A DNA stretch of 64,000 bases from J054 sp965221985 (lineage in GTDB: Bacteria > Pseudomonadota > Gammaproteobacteria > Steroidobacterales > GCA-2729495), in assembly GCA_965221985.1 (NCBI GenBank), contig OZ244928.1, forward strand, positions 2,542,001 through 2,606,000. The letters run 5' to 3'. Positions 53,172-59,606 of the stretch are shown piece by piece; within the stretch, counting starts at the first letter, position 1, and every line of letters begins with the position of its first letter. The position numbers and the translations under genes were made by a program. The notes below the pieces were generated by a model. It was not told the origin of the DNA and ran no database searches. It saw only the letters and a list, made by a program, of their open reading frames with translations.

Positions 53172-53722
53172 TTTGCACTCCGCGCTGATCTGCTTTGGAG
53201 TTGCAGTCGTTCAGCGGCGGGCTGCAATTCTCCGGTAAGCCGCCAGTTCGCGTTCGGGTCACTGAGTTGGAGGTAGAGACGACCGGCGGGCCGCTGAAAC
53301 TCGCCCACATAAGCCGTCGCTGTTTGGCGCAATTCGACCTGCCGATCAAAGTCTTCGCGGGTCGGATGAATAATTTCCAGTATTAGCTGTTCGGGCCTGC
53401 CAAAGCTTGGCGTAGCGCTACGAAGCGACAAACTGACCCGAGTGTCCTTCGGTGCATCTTGCGCGGCCAAGCTTGTCAAGGTCAGGCTGCCCGACAAGCC
53501 GAGATCTTGGGCCAGCTGATCGCGTTCCGCCCGTTCCACAGTGACGCGGGCAATGTTGGCGTAGTCGTCCACCACTAAGGCGGGCGGGCCACCCGCCAGC
53601 CACGCGGTTAGCAGACCAGCAATGACCGCGACGCCGGGAGGAATCATCGACAACCAAGGCCACCAATACCGGTACCATGGCCGGTCGTCCGCCCGGGTGG
53701 CTCCCTGTGTGCTGATAGTCAT
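53168..53722 (-). CDS. ccoH: FixH-family cbb3 oxidase assembly protein (CcoH)
   Basis: A 184-residue protein with one N-terminal membrane helix (about 22-45, MIPPGVAVIAGLLTAWLAG) and a periplasmic domain with the DDYANIARVT-ERAERD start seen in FixH/CcoH. It helps assemble the oxidase and interacts with CcoN. It overlaps ccoI by 4 bp and follows ccoG by 6 bp, the conserved GHIS order. Sequence is weakly conserved in this family. Confidence 0.85.
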   Translation of the reverse strand: MTISTQGATRADDRPWYRYWWPWLSMIPPGVAVIAGLLTAWLAGGPPALVVDDYANIARVTVERAERDQLAQDLGLSGSLTLTSLAAQDAPKDTRVSLSLRSATPSFGRPEQLILEIIHPTREDFDRQVELRQTATAYVGEFQRPAGRLYLQLSDPNANWRLTGELQPAAERLQLQSRSARSAK

Positions 53723-53728
53723 TCGGTA

Positions 53729-55111
53729 TCAGTCCAAGGGCATGAAGAAGCGGCTCTTCCGCTCCACTTCAACCGGGGAATCTCCCTGGCGAATTGCACG
53801 AAAAAATACGTCATGGCCGCCCGGTTCCGCCGATCCTTTGGGCACTCGCAGCCTGGCAATCACACTGCCCACCGCACCGGGGCCGAGTTCGACGGTGGTG
53901 GGATCGGTCTCCAAGCTCATTTCCGGCAAGCCGGACACGGCCAAACTCAACGTCTGGGGCTGGTCGGACTTGTTCAGCAGTTTAAGGGTGTAAACAGTTT
54001 CAATTTCACCACCACTGGTCTCACGATAAATCGCATTACGATCGCGAATCACATCCAAGCCCAAGGGTGTAATCGTTGCTAGCTGCCAGAGAAATGTAAG
54101 AAACAAGCCGCCCAATAGGGAGCTGTAGATAAGCGTTCGTGGGCGCAGCACGCGCACCGGGTTGCCCTCCAGTGCGTTCTGGGTAGTGTAACTAATCAAG
54201 CCATGCGGATCGCCCATCTTGTCCATCACAGCATCGCAAGCATCCACGCAAGCCGCACAGGTAATGCACTCATACTGCAAACCTTTGCGAATATCGATAC
54301 CCGTCGGGCAAACTTGCACGCAGATATTGCAGTCTATGCAATCACCCTTCCCCACATTGCTAGCGGGCGTGCCGCGTTTACGTGGCCCGCGTGGTTCTCC
54401 GCGCGTCGGGTTGTACGACACAATAAGCGTATTCGGATCGAACATCGCGCTCTGGAATCGGGCATAGGGGCACATGTATTTGCACACCTGCTCGCGTAGA
54501 TACCCCGCATTGCCATAGGTGGCCAAGCCGTAAAAGCAAATCCAAAATAGTTCCCAGCCACCCAGGTTAAAGCTAAGCAAGCTTGCGCCGAGCTCTTTAA
54601 TCGGCGTGAAATAACCCACAAAGGTAAAGCCGGTCCAAGCCGCAAAGGCGATCCACAGAAATTTCTTCGCCCCTCGGCGTAGCAGTTTCTCCGTGCCCCA
54701 GGGCGCGCGATCAAGCTTTTTGCGTTTGCTGTATTTGCCTTCGGCAATGCGCTCCAACCAAACGAAGGCCTGAGTCCAAACCGTCTGGGGGCAGGCATAA
54801 CCGCACCAAATCCGGCCCGCCACAGAGGTGGCAAGAAATAATAGCAAGGCGGCCATGATCAGCAGCCAGGACAGAAGAAAGAAATCCTGGGGCCACAGCG
54901 TCAAACCGAAGATGTGAAATTTTCGCTCCGGCAGATCGAAGAGTACTGCTTGGCGGCCCGACCAGCTGATCCAGGGCAGGATGTAGTAGATAGCCAACAG
55001 CCCGAGAGTCGCAGACTTACGCAGCCGACTGTAGAAGCCATCAACTTCTCGGGCATGGATCTTCTCCTGCTTCGCGTACAGGGATTCCGTGGCGATGACG
55101 GTTTTGGGCAC
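53729..55111 (-). CDS. ccoG: Cbb3 oxidase accessory protein CcoG (RdxA/FixG), polyferredoxin
   Basis: A 460-residue membrane protein that handles Cu(II) reduction during cbb3 maturation. Five helices are seen, beginning AIYYILPWISW, with CGYACPQTVWTQ. The two [4Fe-4S] motifs are CIDCNICVQVCPTGIDIR and CITCAACVDACDAVMDKM. A C-terminal periplasmic Ig-like domain (YRETSGGEIETVYTLK) follows. Length 460 is typical. Just 6 bp separate it from ccoH. Confidence 0.96.
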   Translation of the reverse strand: MPKTVIATESLYAKQEKIHAREVDGFYSRLRKSATLGLLAIYYILPWISWSGRQAVLFDLPERKFHIFGLTLWPQDFFLLSWLLIMAALLLFLATSVAGRIWCGYACPQTVWTQAFVWLERIAEGKYSKRKKLDRAPWGTEKLLRRGAKKFLWIAFAAWTGFTFVGYFTPIKELGASLLSFNLGGWELFWICFYGLATYGNAGYLREQVCKYMCPYARFQSAMFDPNTLIVSYNPTRGEPRGPRKRGTPASNVGKGDCIDCNICVQVCPTGIDIRKGLQYECITCAACVDACDAVMDKMGDPHGLISYTTQNALEGNPVRVLRPRTLIYSSLLGGLFLTFLWQLATITPLGLDVIRDRNAIYRETSGGEIETVYTLKLLNKSDQPQTLSLAVSGLPEMSLETDPTTVELGPGAVGSVIARLRVPKGSAEPGGHDVFFRAIRQGDSPVEVERKSRFFMPLD

Positions 55112-55113
55112 GG

Positions 55114-55443
55114 CTAGCGGTCGGTGCTTTTAGAACTGCCCTTGCGTCGTGCAGTGCGCAGCAAGAAAACTGACAAGGTACTTGAGATAAAACAAATGAG
55201 CCAAAAGAATAAGAAGCTCAACCCATATCCGGTCATACGATCCAGCTCCGTTGATGTAAAGGCCACGTCCATGAGGTCCTTAGGGTCTACTAGGGCAAAG
55301 AATAGTAGGCTGGCAAAAGAAGCCGCTAAAAACGACGGCCAAATGACGGCGCTAATGGCCTGGGCGCGGCGGCTCCACGGTAACTGCTCCGGAATCTCCG
55401 GCTCTAGTAGCTCCGCGACATCATCGTCCGCCGTATCGCTCAA
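55114..55443 (-). CDS. Small membrane protein inserted between ccoP and ccoG
   Basis: 109 residues: an acidic N-terminus (DTADDDVAELLEPEIPEQ), then helices AVIWPSFLAASFASLLFFAL and YGLSFLFFWLICFISSTLSVFLL, and a basic tail. It has no named function that I recall, but it lies inside the cco operon (3 bp gaps either side), so a role in assembly or stability of the oxidase is plausible. Two membrane passes, both ends likely cytoplasmic. Confidence 0.75.
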   Translation of the reverse strand: MSDTADDDVAELLEPEIPEQLPWSRRAQAISAVIWPSFLAASFASLLFFALVDPKDLMDVAFTSTELDRMTGYGLSFLFFWLICFISSTLSVFLLRTARRKGSSKSTDR

Positions 55444-55446
55444 GAC

Positions 55447-56343
55447 TCACTCCTTAGCGCCAATACTCAAGACATAGGCGACTAAAGTACGAATGCGTTG
55501 GGCCGAGAGCAAATCTTTTTGCGCCGGCATTTGGTTTACGCGGCCCTTCTCAATCACGTCTTTGATGCTGGCTTTGTCGCTGCCGTGCAGCCAATACGAA
55601 TCACTTAAGTCAGGTCCACCGACGACCTGCATGCCCTTGGCGTTGGGTCCATGGCAGCTAATACAAAACTGCGCGAATTTGGCTTTGCCAGCCTCGACTT
55701 CCACAGGATCAACCTGCCGACCCGATAGGCTAAGCAGGTAGGAGACCACATGATCGGTGCCCTCCTCACCCAAGGCGGCGCCCAAGGCCGGCATCACACC
55801 GATTCGTCCATCGTGAATGCTCTGCTGGATGGCTTGCGGCGTGGCACCCCAAAGCCAGGCCGAATCCGTCAGATCGGGAAAACCCTTGGCGCCGCGCGCG
55901 TCCGCGCCGTGGCAAGTCGCGCAATTATTCAGGAACAGATTTCGGCCCAAGCGCACGGCGTCGGGATCTTTTGACATGGCCGCTAGATCCATTTGGTCAA
56001 AGGCCGCATAAATGTCGCCGTAGCGTTCTTCCGCCGCCGCGACCTCTGCCTCGTAGGCACCTTGCTGGGTCCAGCCCAGGGTGCCGGCGAAATTGCCGAA
56101 GCCTGGATAGATCACCAAATACCCCACTAACCAGAAGGCCGTCAGCCAAAATAGCCACAGCCACCAACGGGGCAGCGGGTTGTTGAACTCACGCAGCGTG
56201 CCGTCCCAAACATGCTCGGTGGTGTCACCTTCGCCCTCGTCCTTGGGCTTAGTCCGCAGGGAATGCAAAAGCCACAGCGATCCAACCATCTGAATCACGA
56301 CCAGGGCGATAATGAAGATGCTCCAAAATCCGCTCATTCCCAT
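55447..56343 (-). CDS. ccoP: Cytochrome c oxidase cbb3-type subunit III (CcoP)
   Basis: Membrane-anchored diheme cytochrome c that donates electrons to CcoN through CcoO. The 298 residues have an N-terminal helix (MSGFWSIFIIALVVIQMVG), a second helix near residue 60, and two CxxCH hemes: LNNCATCHGADARG and FCISCHGPNAKG. The partner axial Met residues lie in GVMPALGAA and NQMPAQKD. Length is normal (~300). It starts just after ccoQ, whose stop is 6 bp upstream. Confidence 0.95.
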   Translation of the reverse strand: MGMSGFWSIFIIALVVIQMVGSLWLLHSLRTKPKDEGEGDTTEHVWDGTLREFNNPLPRWWLWLFWLTAFWLVGYLVIYPGFGNFAGTLGWTQQGAYEAEVAAAEERYGDIYAAFDQMDLAAMSKDPDAVRLGRNLFLNNCATCHGADARGAKGFPDLTDSAWLWGATPQAIQQSIHDGRIGVMPALGAALGEEGTDHVVSYLLSLSGRQVDPVEVEAGKAKFAQFCISCHGPNAKGMQVVGGPDLSDSYWLHGSDKASIKDVIEKGRVNQMPAQKDLLSAQRIRTLVAYVLSIGAKE

Positions 56344-56349
56344 CTCTCC

Positions 56350-56529
56350 TTACTGCCGTCCATCCTGATTGCTGCTAGGTATCGATCCCTCGTCGCCTTG
56401 CAAGGGCAGCTGAGCGGCTTCGTCGAAGTCTTTACGGCGCCGACTGCTATACGCCCAAAAACAGACGCCCACAAACAGCAGCAGCATGATCAAGGTAAAC
56501 ACACCTCGTAAAGTTCCAGCGTCCATCAT
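56350..56529 (-). CDS. ccoQ: Cbb3 oxidase subunit IV (CcoQ)
   Basis: A 59-residue protein translated from the minus strand: a first helix about residues 8-25 (RGVFTLIMLLLFVGVCFWAY), then SSRRRKDFDEAAQLPLQ, the usual CcoQ/FixQ charged tail with DFDEAA. It stabilises the assembled oxidase. The ATG pair at 56529/56526 is coupled to the end of ccoO (stop at 56532). Length and place between ccoO and ccoP are typical. Confidence 0.92.
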   Translation of the reverse strand: MMDAGTLRGVFTLIMLLLFVGVCFWAYSSRRRKDFDEAAQLPLQGDEGSIPSSNQDGRQ

Positions 56530-56531
56530 GA

Positions 56532-57137
56532 TCAGCGCGTCCGGGATGAAATGCCGAGAACCTGCAGATAGGCAATCAAGGCGTCCATTTCGGTTTTGCC
56601 GGACACTGCTGCACTCGCTGCCTCAACTTCACCATCTGTATAGGGCACGCCGACCATGCGCAGGCGCTCCATCTTTACTGGTGTCTTGGCCGCATCAACT
56701 TCCGTCTCGGCCAGCCATGGAAAACCGGGCATATTCGATTCGGGCACCAGGTCACGCGGATTAATTAGATGCAAGCGATGCCAGTCGTCTGTGTAGCGGC
56801 CGCCTACCCGGGCCAAATCAGGTCCGGTTCGTTTCGAGCCAAACAGAAATGGATGGTCATAAACCGCCTCGCCGGCCAATGAGTACTCCCCGTATCGTTC
56901 GGTCTCCGCCCTAAACGGCCGGATCATTTGCGAATGACAGAGAGAACAGCCTTCGCGTATGTATACATCGCGTCCCTCCAGCTGCAAAGCGGTATAAGGA
57001 ACCACGCCCGCGGCAGGCTCCGAGCCTTGAGGATCCAACATCAGCGGAATGAGCTCAGCGATACCGCCGATACTCACAGCAACGGCGGTCAAAACACCAA
57101 AAAGGCCGACTTTGCGTTCCAACAGTTCATGTTTCAT
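56532..57137 (-). CDS. ccoO: Cytochrome c oxidase cbb3-type subunit II (CcoO)
   Basis: Monoheme cytochrome c subunit of the oxidase. The 201 residues have an N-terminal helix (VLTAVAVSIGGIAELIPLML), the heme c site EGCSLCHSQMIRPF, and the axial Met in ESNMPGFPWL. ATG 57137 with AAGGAGTACGTCG upstream is preferred to an in-frame alternative at 57209 that would overlap ccoN. Next to ccoN by 11 bp. Confidence 0.95.
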   Translation of the reverse strand: MKHELLERKVGLFGVLTAVAVSIGGIAELIPLMLDPQGSEPAAGVVPYTALQLEGRDVYIREGCSLCHSQMIRPFRAETERYGEYSLAGEAVYDHPFLFGSKRTGPDLARVGGRYTDDWHRLHLINPRDLVPESNMPGFPWLAETEVDAAKTPVKMERLRMVGVPYTDGEVEAASAAVSGKTEMDALIAYLQVLGISSRTR

Positions 57138-57148
57138 CGACGTACTCC

Positions 57149-58567
57149 TTAGACCGGCTCGACGACCGGCTGCAGAGCGTTCTTTTCGCCGGATGCAACA
57201 GTCTTCCACACGTTGTAGGCCATGATGAGCGAGCCCACCAAAAACAAAGTACCCCCAAGGAATCTCACGACGTAATAGGGGTAAGTCGCTTGCAAGCTTT
57301 CCATGAACGAGTAGGTTAAGGTGCCATCATCGTTGACAGCCCGCCACATCAAGCCCTGCATGACACCAGCGATCCACATGGAGGCGATGTACAACACGAC
57401 GCCAATGGTGGATGTCCAGAAATGCAAATCAATCAGTCGCGTGCTGTACATGCTGTCCCGACCAAATACACGCGGAATCAAGTTGTACAAGCAGCCCATG
57501 GAGATCATTGCAACCCAACCTAAAGCACCGGAATGCACATGCCCGATGGTCCAGTCGGTGTAGTGCGACAAGGCATTGATGGTCTTGATGGACATCATGG
57601 GACCTTCAAAGGTCGACATGCCGTAAAAAGATAAAGACACAATCATGAATTTCAGAATCGGATCGGTGCGCAACTTATGCCAGGCGCCCGATAGCGTCAT
57701 GATGCCGTTGATCATCCCGCCCCAAGATGGTGCGAGCAGTAACAGGGAGAACACCATGCCCAAGGACTGCGCCCAGTCAGGCAAACTGGTGTAGTGCAAA
57801 TGATGAGGGCCGGCCCACATATATATGGAAATTAGAGCCCAGAAATGCACCACCGACAGGCGATACGAGTAGACCGGGCGCTCGGCTTGCTTAGGCACGA
57901 AGTAATACATCATGCCGAGGAAACCGGCGGTCAGGAAAAAGCCGACAGCGTTATGGCCATACCACCACTGCACCATCCCATCAACAACGCCCGCATAAAT
58001 GGGATAGGACTGCAAAAAACCGACCGGGACCGCCAGGGAATTTACGATGTGCAGTATGGCGACAGTGATGATGAACGAGGCGTAGAACCAATTCGCTACG
58101 TAAATATGTTTCACCCGCCGCACGGCCATTGTTCCAAAGAACACCACGGCGTATGCCACCCAGACGAGGGTAATAAGTACGTCGATGGGCCAGATCAACT
58201 CGGCGTATTCCTTGCCCTGGGTTAAGCCCAAGGGCAAGGTGATGGCTGCGAGCAAAATGACTAGCTGCCAACCCCAAAACACAAAGCTGGCTAAACCGCC
58301 AGCGAACAAGCGCACATGGCAAGTGCGCTGCACCACGTAGAATGATGTCCCGATTAGCGCTGAACCCCCGAATGCGAATATCACCGCATTGGTATGCAAG
58401 GGGCGCAGCCGGCCGAAGTGAAACCACGGTAGCTCCGTGTTCAAAACCGGCCAAATGAGTTGGGCCGCGATTATGACTCCAACGGCCATGCCAACAATGG
58501 CCCAGACCACGCTCATGATGGCGAATTGTCTCACCGCCACATCGTTGTAATGCTGTGACTTATCCAT
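57149..58567 (-). CDS. ccoN: Cytochrome c oxidase cbb3-type subunit I (CcoN)
   Basis: Catalytic subunit of the C-type heme-copper oxidase, reducing O2 at very low oxygen. The 472 residues form twelve helices. Heme and Cu ligands are visible: LHTNAVIFAFGG (His of low-spin heme b), WWYGHNAVGF (CuB His and the Tyr cross-link region), WAGPHHLHYTSLPDW, and WTIGHVHSGALGWV. ATG 58567 is used with GAGGTCAGGC upstream; an in-frame extension to 58627 is not hydrophobic. It heads the minus-strand operon ccoN-O-Q-P-(small)-G-H-I-S. Confidence 0.96.
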   Translation of the reverse strand: MDKSQHYNDVAVRQFAIMSVVWAIVGMAVGVIIAAQLIWPVLNTELPWFHFGRLRPLHTNAVIFAFGGSALIGTSFYVVQRTCHVRLFAGGLASFVFWGWQLVILLAAITLPLGLTQGKEYAELIWPIDVLITLVWVAYAVVFFGTMAVRRVKHIYVANWFYASFIITVAILHIVNSLAVPVGFLQSYPIYAGVVDGMVQWWYGHNAVGFFLTAGFLGMMYYFVPKQAERPVYSYRLSVVHFWALISIYMWAGPHHLHYTSLPDWAQSLGMVFSLLLLAPSWGGMINGIMTLSGAWHKLRTDPILKFMIVSLSFYGMSTFEGPMMSIKTINALSHYTDWTIGHVHSGALGWVAMISMGCLYNLIPRVFGRDSMYSTRLIDLHFWTSTIGVVLYIASMWIAGVMQGLMWRAVNDDGTLTYSFMESLQATYPYYVVRFLGGTLFLVGSLIMAYNVWKTVASGEKNALQPVVEPV

Positions 58568-58630
58568 GCCTGACCTCAACTCTGGGGACGCCGAAGAATA
58601 TAGTACATATATGCGTTTTTCTATCACTAG

Positions 58631-58664
58631 CTTGGCGCGCGCATTCTAGGATGCGCGCGCCAAG
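58631..58664. repeat. Perfect 14-bp inverted repeat between ompW-like gene and ccoN
   Basis: CTTGGCGCGCGCAT (58631-58644) and its exact inverse ATGCGCGCGCCAAG (58651-58664) are separated by 6 bases. On the plus strand TTTT follows, on the minus strand (the direction of the genes here) none does. It may end the ompW transcript, or lie in the ccoN promoter region. A TTGAT half-site, as in FNR boxes, lies next to it but without an ATCAA mate. Confidence 0.6.
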
Positions 58665-58702
58665 TTTTGATCAAGAGCTACAGTGCTAGCCGCTAGCTAT
58701 CG

Positions 58703-59302
58703 CTAAAACTTGTAGCCGACATTTATTGAGTAGACCATGGGGTCGATTTCGACGGTGCCGATGTCCGAACCGTTTACTTTTGCGTCAGTATCGATATCAG
58801 CCCAGCGCACATCGATATTCACCAACCAATGATCGTCAATCGGCACGTCAGCGCCAATCTGAGCGGCTAGGCCAAAGGAATCATCCAAGTCCAGGTCAGC
58901 ACCAGCGATTTCTTCGCTGAAGAATAGGGTCCAGTTCAGGCCGAGCCCAAGATAGGGCTGCACTATGCCCAGCTCAGGCGTGTACCACTGGGCACTTAGG
59001 GTCGGAGGCAACTGCTTGGTCTCACCAATTTTTCCCGTCGGTGCCTCGATGTCGTGTTCCCAGGGGGTAGATGCCAGTAGCTCGATACCAATGTCGTCGG
59101 TAATCATGTAGACGCCAGTGAGTGTGACTGCCACAGCAGAATCCACTTCCACCGAAGCACTGGGTAAATTATTTGACTTGGGATCGACGACGCCAATACC
59201 ACCGCGAATAATCCAGTCGCCTGCCTGCCGGGAAGAACTCTGGGCCAGAGCTAGATTGGCCGAGAAGACGGCAATAAGAGCAATGAGTAACAAACGCTTC
59301 AT
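58703..59302 (-). CDS. OmpW family outer-membrane protein
   Basis: A 199-residue eight-stranded beta-barrel with a signal peptide (MKRLLLIALIAVFSANLALA). Typical sequence marks are AGDWIIRGGIGVVDP, IGIELLASTPWEHDI, YLGLGLNWTLFF and the C-terminal YSINVGYKF ending in an aromatic residue, as outer-membrane barrels do. OmpW proteins carry small hydrophobic molecules and are often oxygen-controlled. They lie next to cbb3 genes here. Confidence 0.92.
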   Translation of the reverse strand: MKRLLLIALIAVFSANLALAQSSSRQAGDWIIRGGIGVVDPKSNNLPSASVEVDSAVAVTLTGVYMITDDIGIELLASTPWEHDIEAPTGKIGETKQLPPTLSAQWYTPELGIVQPYLGLGLNWTLFFSEEIAGADLDLDDSFGLAAQIGADVPIDDHWLVNIDVRWADIDTDAKVNGSDIGTVEIDPMVYSINVGYKF

Positions 59303-59606
59303 GACTTGGATTCCTTAAACTTCATACAACAAAAACCCCTACGCGATTGAAAAGGCTCGCCGGGTGACCGCGCGGGACTGTAGCGAGTTACGGAGTGGAC
59401 CCCTATACGATTTATCCGGGGTGGCGGGGTGGTTAATACGTATGTATTTGCTGCCAAGTTTTGGGGACGGATCTAGGCAATCTCGAATCCGCGTGAGCAG
59501 GCGAGATACTTTGTTAGAGGTATTCTGTAAATGCCTGATATAAAAGGAAAAGCCCCCACTGACTTCTCAATGGGGGCTATGTTGCGTTCTTGTTCGGATC
59601 GGGCAG
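59303..59606. other. Intergenic region, no gene seen
   Basis: 304 bp upstream of the OmpW gene. The only defined element is the terminator at 59541-59578. An ATACGTAT palindrome lies near 59437, but there is no clear promoter pair. Confidence 0.5.
59541..59578 (-). terminator. Rho-independent terminator of the TonB receptor gene
   Basis: AGCCCCCA (59551-59558) and TGGGGGCT (59571-59578) are perfect inverted 8-mers with a 12-nt loop. On the minus strand they are followed by TTTCCTTTTA (59541-59550), directly after the receptor stop codon (59607). Confidence 0.85.

Noticed and set aside
58655..58680. FNR box upstream of ccoN
   Set aside because: TTGATCAA is present but the 4-bp spacer and ATCAA mate of TTGAT-N4-ATCAA are missing, so only a half-site.
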